This document shows, in pieces, positions 19,101 to 26,219 of a stretch of 64,000 nucleotides of DNA. The translations under genes and the position numbers were made by a program. This DNA is from Bacteroidota bacterium (GTDB lineage Bacteria > Bacteroidota > Bacteroidia > Bacteroidales > F082), in the NCBI GenBank assembly GCA_023396415.1, contig JAEWWJ010000116.1, positions 1-64,000 of the forward strand, in the 5' to 3' direction. The notes under the pieces are model-generated. The model saw only the letters and a list, made by a program, of their open reading frames with translations, was not told where the DNA came from and did not search any database. Numbering within the stretch: the first letter of the stretch is position 1; every line of letters starts with the position of its first letter.

Positions 19101-19286
19101 AAAACACTGGTAAAACAAATTGGTCTGCAGGCCGACAACACCGTTAGGGTGTATGTGAATGGTGAAAATCTTTTAACCTTCACCAAATACAGTTCCTTCG
19201 ACCCCGAAGTGGGTAACTTAGGTCTCGATGGTGGTCGTTTCCCCGTTTCACGCATGTACAGTGTTGGTATTAATGTTTCATTGTAA
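16197..19286 (+). CDS. SusC-like TonB-dependent outer-membrane transporter
   Basis: Imports oligosaccharides across the outer membrane together with SusD. The 1029-residue protein has a Sec signal peptide (about 1-21, QAQAQ), a carboxypeptidase-regulatory-like N-terminal domain starting VSGTVTTAIDGSTVPGVTV, the TonB-box-like DEVVVIGYA, a plug domain with DQVLIVVDGVPG and a long beta-barrel ending in an aromatic-rich strand (SVGINVSL). Length and layout are typical of SusC. The ATG at 16197 is chosen because it begins the signal peptide; the frame stays open upstream but contains no signal. It is followed 13 nt later by susD. A LacI-type operator lies before its promoter. Confidence 0.96.
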   Translation: MRSFLYMLTVLLMLSFQAQAQKTVSGTVTTAIDGSTVPGVTVLVQGTTTGTVTDLDGAYSLNVPEGYNLLVFSYVGMKKQEVSINNRSVINIAMEYEAVGIDEVVVIGYANERKQDLSVAVSQVKVDESFKGRPATLGNMMQGRMAGVRIDQSGDPTKAGEISIRGKGNKSGDQVLIVVDGVPGAPYNPSDIETITVLKDAASSAIYGATAGSGGVIIITTKKAKEGKMKIEANVWNGLQQAWKLPEVLTSEQFNKVWKDASDAAGREVPTTYNPLLFPYGNVTRTDWLDAIFRVGKMQHYDLSISGGTKETKALGSISYDKVEGTLLNTYNEKLTARLNVEMALNKWVTLRQSMLYDYSNGKSEVGDGHTGSIFGAMAYPRFSTVYEYDADGNRLYGGTVPRWALAQGYSVEADLRNPVAMLEKIRQYNPQNRIFTTTSLEAKPIEGLSLKSDFSFEVYNGRFESFQQRFLEPGRTIDQNYRRISNELTNGWNWENIANYSKIFSDKHYFSALAGFTMNKRSSRFNLTEMRGFGFEDEHQATFLNGTDWTIKPEEDIWEEAYVSLLGRISYSYDDKYFASASVRRDASSKLSPENNSDVFPAFSLAWKLTSEEFLKGFEQLSFLKLRASYGQVGNINSVRRFIYAPPYRVTDWPLFLGINGEFQAYGIYQPTIPNLNLKWERTIQTNFGLDAGFFANSLNFTFDYFIKNTVDLIEEMPVPSVAGVASPPEFNIGEVQNKGMEFSVNYMKKVGTVELDFTANAGYVKNEVISIGATKFIAHTNGVNSLNPLQSTAGQPWYSYYLIETQGLFTSQDQIDNYTYTDPETQAVTKIQPEARPGDLKFRDANNDGLINDGDRVYMGAYDMPDLMFGFSLGAKWKAFSLSLFFQGVTGVKVFNGVKAMTYTGQKGWNMSSDVLDSYNYNPNSGIPNLAVVEDPNGNYTKVSDFFLEKADYLRLKNLYLSYTLPKTLVKQIGLQADNTVRVYVNGENLLTFTKYSSFDPEVGNLGLDGGRFPVSRMYSVGINVSL

Positions 19287-19299
19287 AAAAGCAATCATC

Positions 19300-20871
19300 A
19301 TGAAAAGAAATATAATCATCTTACTATTTTTTGCCCTTGCCCTGAATTTTTCTTCATGCAAGAAGTTTCTCGAATTTGAACCCTATGGGCAGCCCAACCA
19401 GCTTGCCAATATGAATGATGAGCAAGCCATGCAGGCCGTATATGCTTTGTACTACTGGCAATACCGTGAAGGGACAATGGGCCGTGGTTTCATGTGGTAT
19501 GAAAACTGTAGCGATAACCTCATCACCGGAAGAACCCAAGCACAGGCGCAAAACATTAAAAATTTTGTTGACAATGGCGAAAGCAGTCGTGATGTGCGCG
19601 ACAACTGGCCACAGATGTATCAAACCATCAACTATGCCAACCAATTGATAAAAGCTGCTCCAACAGCATCTAAACTTTCAGAAAAAGTACGCGATAGAGT
19701 GCTGGGTCATGCTTATTTCTTCAGGGCTTTTGCTTATCTGTGGTTGGCTCCTTGGTATGGTGATGATGGCCCAAATGGCGGTATCCCCATCGTGACCGAA
19801 GAAACATCAATTGATGCCATTGATGTTCCTCGGCCTCCATCAGTGCTCGACAACTACAATTTTGTTATCGAAGATCTTGAAAAAGCAGCCAATTTGCTGC
19901 CTTATTTTGATGAAATTGCTCCTGCTGAATGGGGGTTGATTCACAAAACGGCGGCTTGGTCGTTGATGGCACGTGCCGCATTACATGCCTCCACCTTCGA
20001 TCCTTCTTACTATGCAAAAGTGATTGAGTACACCGATCGCGTGATCAACACAGGTAAGCACAGTCTTTTACCTAACTATGCCGACGTATTTACAATTGAA
20101 AACAACTGGAGTAGCGAGTACATCCTTAGCGTGCCCAGCACCGAAATTGATGGCTCAAAACTACCCGGTGTACTATTTCAAAATGGCGGTTTCGGTTATT
20201 ACAATACCTGGGGGTATTTTCAACCCACCCTGGAGCTCTACAACGCCTTTGAACCCGGCGACAGTCGTCTTAAAGCTACTATTTTAGCTCCCGGCGATAC
20301 GGTTCAATTTGTCGGAAACGAAATCATTTGGGCTGTAAATCCTTCCAGTGTTTCTAGTCCATCAGCCATGACCTTTAGGAAATACCTCGATCCTTTTAAA
20401 TCGGCAGATGCTGTCGGTACAACCGTCAATCCTAATAGCGACAACGGTACAACCGACTTAAATATTCCTTTGGTGCGCTACTCCGATGTGCTGCTGATGA
20501 AGGCCGAAGCCCTCATTTGGCAGGGACAAAATGGCGATGCGTATTTGAATCAGGTTCGCACACGCGCCGGATTGGCACCAAAAACAAATGCCACCAAAGC
20601 CGACCTGAAAAATGAACGCCGTTGCGAGTTGGCTTTAGAATTTGGTGCTTTCCGTCATCTCGACCTCGTTCGCTGGGGCGATGCGCAACAAGCTTATGCC
20701 CAACCTTTGCATGGGTTTAGTGTCAATCTGGGAGGAAATGGTATCGAGTCGCTCGACGTGATCGAAGTGTGGCCGGCACGTAATTTCAACCCTTCGGTGC
20801 ATCACGTTTTCCCCATACCGGCAAGAGAAATTGCTAAAAGCAAAAACTTGAAACAAAATTTAGGCTACTAG
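19300..20871 (+). CDS. SusD-like glycan-binding lipoprotein
   Basis: A surface lipoprotein of 523 residues that forms the lid of the SusC channel and binds the oligosaccharide. The signal peptide ends in a lipobox with the Cys of FSSCKKFLE, then FEPYGQPN. The TPR-rich body contains the SusD family features RAFAYLWLAPWYGD and, near the end, the segment LVRYSDVLLMKAEALIW with the family's RT-RAGL and FGAFRHLDLVRWGD motifs. The ATG at 19300 begins the signal sequence, 13 nt after the susC stop. Sugar specificity cannot be read from the sequence; the downstream mannosidases suggest a mannose-rich ligand. Confidence 0.95.
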   Translation: MKRNIIILLFFALALNFSSCKKFLEFEPYGQPNQLANMNDEQAMQAVYALYYWQYREGTMGRGFMWYENCSDNLITGRTQAQAQNIKNFVDNGESSRDVRDNWPQMYQTINYANQLIKAAPTASKLSEKVRDRVLGHAYFFRAFAYLWLAPWYGDDGPNGGIPIVTEETSIDAIDVPRPPSVLDNYNFVIEDLEKAANLLPYFDEIAPAEWGLIHKTAAWSLMARAALHASTFDPSYYAKVIEYTDRVINTGKHSLLPNYADVFTIENNWSSEYILSVPSTEIDGSKLPGVLFQNGGFGYYNTWGYFQPTLELYNAFEPGDSRLKATILAPGDTVQFVGNEIIWAVNPSSVSSPSAMTFRKYLDPFKSADAVGTTVNPNSDNGTTDLNIPLVRYSDVLLMKAEALIWQGQNGDAYLNQVRTRAGLAPKTNATKADLKNERRCELALEFGAFRHLDLVRWGDAQQAYAQPLHGFSVNLGGNGIESLDVIEVWPARNFNPSVHHVFPIPAREIAKSKNLKQNLGY

Positions 20872-20965
20872 CACGACTGCTTGATAACGGAAGTCGGAAT
20901 TGGATGCAACCTAACCGACTTCCATTTAACAAAACATATTGTATAAACACAAAAAACTATTCAAC

Positions 20966-22027
20966 ATGAAAAAAACCATATTTGCTTTGCTCATGGGTTT
21001 GGCAGTCTTTTTTACCGGATGCAAAAATGACGAAACGCCAAAACCCGACGGGCGGCTCAACAGCTTAGTTATGAGCTTTAAACATATCAGTCCAAGAACT
21101 GGTGAGGAGGTTACCAATGTTTTTGAGGACTACTACCGCAGCGATGAAAGCGTGAGTATTGATATTGTCTCGAGCATTAAAATGGATAAAATTGACATCG
21201 TCAATGGTCAAACAAAAAAAGTCCTTGCCACTCTGGAAGTGAATGGAAACACAGCCAACTTTGCTTCGGAAGTAGCTGCATTGGGTGTGCCTTTTGGTCA
21301 AAGAGTGCCTTTGATGTTTCATATTTATTTTGCCGATGCCGGCGTGGATGACTTCGATTATCCTTCTATGAAATCCTATACTTTTAATGTTATTGATGAC
21401 ATTCCTTCCATCGTTAGCTTTAAAAAAGCGGATGGTACAGTGGTTGAACTAAAAACAACCGACTTCAACATTGGAAGCTTTACGCAAGATGCTGAACGTG
21501 GTGTAGTAGCCAGTTTTAAACCCAATGAGTATTCGTATATCGAAGTCGAAAACAGTCCTTTACTCAATTTTGGAACCAATAATTTTTCCATCAGCTTTTG
21601 GGTAAATTCCGATCACGATAAGAGCGACCCGGCGATGGTAGCCACCATGGACTGGGGAAGCTCCAACAACAAAGGTTTCCTTATTGCTTGGCTAGCCGGT
21701 AGGATAAGGGTTGTGGCCGGCGATGGAGAGGGCAGTAAAACTGATTTCCGTATGGGAGAGGGCGAAACCATCTTGGGTACGGGCTGGCGTTTGCTCACCG
21801 TTACTTTTGATCGTGCAGGCGATGCTGTTTTGTATATTGACGGCGTGGCCAACTGTTCCAGCGCCATGGTTCCTGTAGATGTTTCTAATGGTGTTCCTGT
21901 TAAAATTAATCAAGACGGAACCGGAACCTATGGCGATAAACTGGGTGCCAGTTACAGCGATGTAGTGTTTTATAACTATGCCCTCAGCGCCAGCCAAGTA
22001 GAAGCTTTGTTTAATGCTAAAAAATAA
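20966..22027 (+). CDS. LamG-domain lipoprotein, candidate surface glycan-binding protein
   Basis: A 353-residue lipoprotein (signal ends FFTGC, Cys21). An Ig-like N-terminal region (about 30-150) is followed by a LamG/concanavalin A-like jelly roll (about 160-353) with NFSISFWVNS, GWRLLTVTFD and VLYIDG, all typical of Laminin_G_3. It occupies the position right after SusCD where surface glycan-binding proteins (SusE/F-like) are usually found, so it probably binds the PUL substrate at the cell surface. No catalytic motif is evident. A hairpin follows the stop, and a second strong hairpin precedes the next gene. Confidence 0.82.
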   Translation: MKKTIFALLMGLAVFFTGCKNDETPKPDGRLNSLVMSFKHISPRTGEEVTNVFEDYYRSDESVSIDIVSSIKMDKIDIVNGQTKKVLATLEVNGNTANFASEVAALGVPFGQRVPLMFHIYFADAGVDDFDYPSMKSYTFNVIDDIPSIVSFKKADGTVVELKTTDFNIGSFTQDAERGVVASFKPNEYSYIEVENSPLLNFGTNNFSISFWVNSDHDKSDPAMVATMDWGSSNNKGFLIAWLAGRIRVVAGDGEGSKTDFRMGEGETILGTGWRLLTVTFDRAGDAVLYIDGVANCSSAMVPVDVSNGVPVKINQDGTGTYGDKLGASYSDVVFYNYALSASQVEALFNAKK

Positions 22028-22071
22028 CAATCAACATCAGCTCTGCCATTGTGCGTCTGAGCTGCTGATTG
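22028..22071 (+). terminator. Hairpin after the LamG gene
   Basis: CAATC (22028-22032) and CAGCTC (22038-22043) pair with GATTG (22067-22071) and GAGCTG (22059-22064). There is no clear T run afterwards, so this may slow or partly stop transcription, or protect the 3' end of the susCD message. Confidence 0.5.
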
Positions 22072-22165
22072 AAATTCTATAAGTTCATTCTTTTTGGTTA
22101 GTGAATGGTAAATTGTTCCAGGTTGTCAAAGTCTGAAACACTGTAGTGGTCGGTCTTTGATAATA

Positions 22166-22204
22166 CGGGTGAAACCAACCTTTTGGATTGGTTGGTTTCA
22201 CCCG
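22166..22204 (+). terminator. 15-bp perfect hairpin inside the PUL
   Basis: CGGGTGAAACCAACC (22166-22180) is fully complementary to 22190-22204 around a 9-nt loop. A T run begins at 22211. It lies between the SusCD-LamG genes and the enzyme genes and may be a terminator or attenuator; a promoter-like TTCTTTTG (7 of 8 matches) follows at 22219-22226. Confidence 0.65.
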
Positions 22205-22258
22205 GAACAATTTTTTAGTTCTTTTGTCGAAAATCACACTACCAAACAAAGCGTTGAT

Positions 22259-23038
22259 ATGAGAAATTTTTTCCTTTTTTTGATCCTTACTTCATGTGTA
22301 TCGCTTTCAGCACTAGCGCAAACAAGAGTCTTGAAGGGTCATTCGCACAATGATTATCGCCAACAAATCCCTTTCTACACCGCTTATCATCATTACTTTG
22401 CATCTATTGAGGCAGATATTTTTTCTGTTGATGGGCAGTTGCTCGTAGGTCACGATCGGCATGAGCTAACTCCTGATCGTAGTTTTGCGAAGCTTTACCT
22501 TGAGCCCATATTGAATATTTATGATAGCCTTGGAAACAAAGCTTATAGCAATGTTGATGGAGCTTTTGTTTTGCTGCTCGATCTCAAAACCTCTTACGAT
22601 CCCACACTTTTTCAGCTGGTAGAATTGCTTCAAGACCATCGCGAAGTGTTTGATGCTGCCGCTCATCCGAACGCTGTCAGGGTAGTGATTTCGGGCAATA
22701 GTCCAAGTCCTGAAGCGTTTTCCCTTTTTCCTGATTTTATTTCCTTTGATGGTCGGCCCGATCAGTTGTACAGCGCCTCTGAGTTGGCACGTGTGGCCAT
22801 GATAAGTGAAGATTATACGCGATTTTCAGATTGGGATGGACTTACAACTCCCAACGAACATGCCCTTGAAAGGGTGAAGGAATTTATTGATCATGCCCAT
22901 AGGTTGAATAAAAAGGCCAGACTTTGGGGTGCTCCTGACACCCCATTGGCATGGGAAGTGTTTCAAAGATTGGGGATGGATTACATCAATACCGATCAAC
23001 CGGAGGTTTTTTTTAATAGCTTTCCGGTCAACGAATAG
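22259..23038 (+). CDS. PI-PLC/GDPD-like secreted phosphodiesterase
   Basis: A 259-residue protein with a Sec signal peptide (ends SALAQ) and a TIM-barrel phosphodiesterase core related to phosphatidylinositol-specific phospholipase C and glycerophosphodiester phosphodiesterase. Visible residues include HSHNDY (His28, His30, Asp32), the metal-binding pair Glu51-x-Asp53 (SIEADIF) and His65 (LLVGHD). It probably hydrolyses a phosphodiester in the periplasm or at the surface. It is the first enzyme gene of the PUL after SusCD and LamG, which suggests that the substrate carries a phosphodiester such as glycerophosphate, phosphoinositol or sugar phosphate. The ATG at 22259 starts the signal peptide; the upstream frame extension crosses the hairpin. 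Confidence 0.83.
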   Translation: MRNFFLFLILTSCVSLSALAQTRVLKGHSHNDYRQQIPFYTAYHHYFASIEADIFSVDGQLLVGHDRHELTPDRSFAKLYLEPILNIYDSLGNKAYSNVDGAFVLLLDLKTSYDPTLFQLVELLQDHREVFDAAAHPNAVRVVISGNSPSPEAFSLFPDFISFDGRPDQLYSASELARVAMISEDYTRFSDWDGLTTPNEHALERVKEFIDHAHRLNKKARLWGAPDTPLAWEVFQRLGMDYINTDQPEVFFNSFPVNE

Positions 23039-23131
23039 GGTTATTGAACGAAGGTTCGGGAAATTTGATTGGAAACCATGCCGTGAATTTCAATTGTGCT
23101 AACTTCACCCTTCAAAATTTGAATAAAGAAA

Positions 23132-24778
23132 ATGAAGTCAAGAAGAGATTTTTTAAAAAATTCAGCCCTCCTCGCAGCGGCTACCGCCTTACCCGGAGGG
23201 GTTGCTTTGGCGGCTACGCAACCGCAGGATGTGGTACAAACCTCAGCCACACGATCTGCCAACACCAACTATAAAAACACTTATGTAAAAAATGTTTTTG
23301 TGGGCGAAAATAGTTTTCGAAATGCCGACAAAACGCTTTATCAAGTGCCTTCCTTTTCGGAAGTAAAAGCATTGCTGCCACAGCCTTTTTGGGATAAAAA
23401 CCCACTGGCAATCGAAATGTATTACAAGGCATGGGAAATGGCCTTTGGAAACATCAAAGACCCTGCCGAGAAGTCGGGCTTTATCAGCTCATACCTCGAC
23501 ACAGCCTACAACGGCAACATCTTTATGTGGGATTCTAACTTCATCACTTTGTTTGCACGTTATGGGACGCGGGTGTTTCCTTTCCAAAAAACACTCGATA
23601 ACTTTTACGCCAAGCAACATCCCGACGGGTTTATTTGTCGGGAGATTTGGGGCGATTCGGGCGAAGACTGCTTTCATCGGTATGATCCCGTGAGCACAGG
23701 TCCCAACTTGCTTCCCTGGAGCGAAATGGTTTATTTTGAGCACTTTGCCGACTGGGATCGGCTGCATAAGATTTTCCCTGTTTTGGTTGGTTATTACCAA
23801 TGGCTAAAACTCAACCGAACATGGAAAGATGGTTCATATTGGTCGAGTGGGTGGGGAACAGGCATGGACAATCAGCCTCGGCTCGAGAGGGGTTACAATC
23901 CGATCTTTTCGCATGGCCACCTAACCTGGCTCGACACCAATTTGCAGCAACTCTTTATTGGTAAGATTCTCATTGATATGGGTTTCTATGTTGAACGTTG
24001 GCAAGAAATTGAAGAAATTGAAGATGAAACGAAATTCTTAAAAAACTACATCAAAACCCATTTGTGGGATGCCGAAAAAGCCTTTCTTTTCGACCGTTTT
24101 GCCGATGGCAGCCGCTCCGACTTTATGGGCATTGGTGCTTTTTGGGCTCTATGGAATGACGTGCTGGAAAAAGAGGAACAAGATGCCTTTGTGGCCCATT
24201 TGAAAGATAAACAAACGTTTTTTCGCCATCATCCTGTACCTTCCATGCCAGCCAACCATCCAAAATATCAGGCCGAAGGCCGCTATTGGCAAGGGGGTGT
24301 TTGGGCGCCAACCAATTATATGATACTTTCGGGCTTGATGAACAAAGGCTACACAGCACTTGCGGCTGAATTGGCCCATCTGCACCATCAAAGGGTGACT
24401 GAAGTGTATCAAAAAACCGGAACATTTTGGGAATATTATGCCCCTGAAACTTCTGAACCCGGCCTGCTTGCGCGTCCCGATTTTGTGGGCTGGACAGGCT
24501 TAGTGCCTATCGCTGTTTTAATTGAAATCATCTTTGGCATCAAGGTAAACGCCTTAAAGAATACCCTCACATGGAACGTTCAACTCACTGATGCACATGG
24601 CCTGAACCATTTACCTTTTGGAAAAGAAGGTATGCTCGATCTAAAATGTGCCGCAAGAAACTCGGTCGCGCAGCGTCCTCAAATTGAAATTACTTCCAAT
24701 GTGGCTGTCAGGCTGGTGCTTACTTGGGAAAAAAGATCGGAAACATTTGAAATTCAACCAGGAACCAACAACATTTAA
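23132..24778 (+). CDS. MGH1/GH63-like glycoside hydrolase, Tat-exported
   Basis: A 548-residue (alpha/alpha)6-barrel enzyme of the trehalase/GH63/mannosylglycerate hydrolase-like group. Motifs include WDSNFITLFARYG, FICREIWGDSGEDC, GWGTGMDNQPRLE, and GGVWAPTNYM with TFWEYYAPE near the end. Members cleave alpha-glucosides or mannosides by inversion; here an alpha-mannosidase or alpha-glucosidase acting on an N-glycan-like oligosaccharide is likely. The N terminus MKSRRDFLKNS is a clear twin-arginine signal (SRRDFLK), so it should fold in the cytoplasm before export. It is 3 nt from the GH125 gene. Exact specificity is uncertain. Confidence 0.85.
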   Translation: MKSRRDFLKNSALLAAATALPGGVALAATQPQDVVQTSATRSANTNYKNTYVKNVFVGENSFRNADKTLYQVPSFSEVKALLPQPFWDKNPLAIEMYYKAWEMAFGNIKDPAEKSGFISSYLDTAYNGNIFMWDSNFITLFARYGTRVFPFQKTLDNFYAKQHPDGFICREIWGDSGEDCFHRYDPVSTGPNLLPWSEMVYFEHFADWDRLHKIFPVLVGYYQWLKLNRTWKDGSYWSSGWGTGMDNQPRLERGYNPIFSHGHLTWLDTNLQQLFIGKILIDMGFYVERWQEIEEIEDETKFLKNYIKTHLWDAEKAFLFDRFADGSRSDFMGIGAFWALWNDVLEKEEQDAFVAHLKDKQTFFRHHPVPSMPANHPKYQAEGRYWQGGVWAPTNYMILSGLMNKGYTALAAELAHLHHQRVTEVYQKTGTFWEYYAPETSEPGLLARPDFVGWTGLVPIAVLIEIIFGIKVNALKNTLTWNVQLTDAHGLNHLPFGKEGMLDLKCAARNSVAQRPQIEITSNVAVRLVLTWEKRSETFEIQPGTNNI

Positions 24779-24781
24779 CCA

Positions 24782-26206
24782 ATGAAACGTCGTCAATTTG
24801 TAGCTACAACAGCCCTCGGTTTGGGTTATCTTGCCTTTCGGCCATTTTCGGTTTTTAGCGATGAGCTGACTTGGGTTTCCAGGCGTCCGCCTCTTACCGA
24901 AAGGCGCTTTACGAGCAAATCCGTTGAAGCCACCATTCAAACCATCAAAAAAGCCATCAAAGATCCGGAGTTGGCTTGGATGTTTGAAAACTGCTATCCC
25001 AACACTCTTGACACGACAGTAAAATTTAACATCAAAGAAGGTAAACCCGATACTTTTGTTATTACCGGTGATATTGATGCCATGTGGTTGCGCGATTCAT
25101 CGGCACAGGTTTGGCCTTATTTGCCTTTGGTGCCAAACGATCCCGAATTGCAGCAACTTTTTGTCGGTTTAATTCATCGGCAAATGCAATGTATCCGTTT
25201 CGATCCATACGCTAACGCTTTTAACGACGGTCCTACAGGTAGTTATTGGGAAACTGATTTGACAGAGATGAAACCCGAACTGCATGAGCGCAAATGGGAA
25301 ATAGATTCTCTTTGTTATCCTGTGCGGCTTTCTTACCATTATTGGAAAACAAGCAAAGACGCCACCCCTTTTGATTCAGTTTGGCTTGAAACCGCGAAGC
25401 TAATTGTAAAAACATTGATAGAGCAACAGCGCAAACATGACAAAGGCCCTTACAGCTTCATGCGCATCAGCGAAAAGCCTACCGATACCCTTGCCGGCAA
25501 TGGATTTGGAAGTCCTATTAAACCTAATGGATTGATTTGCTCTGCCTTCCGTCCGTCGGACGATGCCACCACTTTTTTATTTTTGGTGCCATCCAATTTC
25601 TTTGCGGTAGTATCGTTGCGCCAAATGGCTGAAATGAGTCGCGCACTCTTTAACGATAGTGCTTTTGCAGTGCAATGTGAATCGCTTGCTTTAGAGGTGG
25701 AAGAAGCCTTGAATGACTTTGCTGTTTCTTCGCATCCGGTAATGGGTAAGGTGTATGCTTTTGAGGTGGATGGCTTTGGCAATCGTTTGTTTATGGACGA
25801 CGCCAATGTTCCCAGTTTGTTGTCGCTGCCCTATCTTGGAGCTGTTTCGAGCCATGATAAGGTATATCAAAACACCAGAAAACTATTGTTGAGTACCCAT
25901 AACCCTTGGTTCTTCGAGGGTGAAGCAGCATCAGGCATCGGCGGGCCGCATGTGGGCGAAGAGATGATTTGGCCTATGAGCATCATCATGCAAGCCATGA
26001 CATCAGAAGATGAAGAAGAAATTAAACGCTGCATCGGTTGGCTTAAACACACCCATGCCGGAACGGGATTCATGCACGAAACTTTTCACAAAGATGATCC
26101 TACACGGTTTACCCGCAGTTGGTTTGCTTGGGCAAACACCCTCTTTGGCGAACTGATGCTGCATTTGTATCATGAATATCCTCATTTGCTGGAACAGCAA
26201 TATTAA
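24782..26206 (+). CDS. GH125 exo-alpha-1,6-mannosidase, Tat-like signal
   Basis: A metal-independent alpha-1,6-mannosidase of 474 residues (former DUF1237). Family motifs visible: ITGDIDAMWLRDSSAQVWPY (about 94-113), GPTGSYWETD, ERKWEIDSLCYPVRLSYHYW, RPSDDATTFLFLVPSN and, near the end, ARGFMHETF-like HAGTGFMHETFHKDDPTRFTR. These families trim alpha-1,6-linked mannose from N-glycans and yeast mannan. The N terminus MKRRQFVATTALGLGYLAF looks like a Tat signal (KRRQFV). It overlaps nothing but lies 3 nt after the preceding glycosidase gene and is followed 13 nt later by GH92. The GH125-GH92 pair is a recurring N-glycan or mannan PUL arrangement in Bacteroidota. Confidence 0.93.
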   Translation: MKRRQFVATTALGLGYLAFRPFSVFSDELTWVSRRPPLTERRFTSKSVEATIQTIKKAIKDPELAWMFENCYPNTLDTTVKFNIKEGKPDTFVITGDIDAMWLRDSSAQVWPYLPLVPNDPELQQLFVGLIHRQMQCIRFDPYANAFNDGPTGSYWETDLTEMKPELHERKWEIDSLCYPVRLSYHYWKTSKDATPFDSVWLETAKLIVKTLIEQQRKHDKGPYSFMRISEKPTDTLAGNGFGSPIKPNGLICSAFRPSDDATTFLFLVPSNFFAVVSLRQMAEMSRALFNDSAFAVQCESLALEVEEALNDFAVSSHPVMGKVYAFEVDGFGNRLFMDDANVPSLLSLPYLGAVSSHDKVYQNTRKLLLSTHNPWFFEGEAASGIGGPHVGEEMIWPMSIIMQAMTSEDEEEIKRCIGWLKHTHAGTGFMHETFHKDDPTRFTRSWFAWANTLFGELMLHLYHEYPHLLEQQY

Positions 26207-26219
26207 AAAACATTTGACA

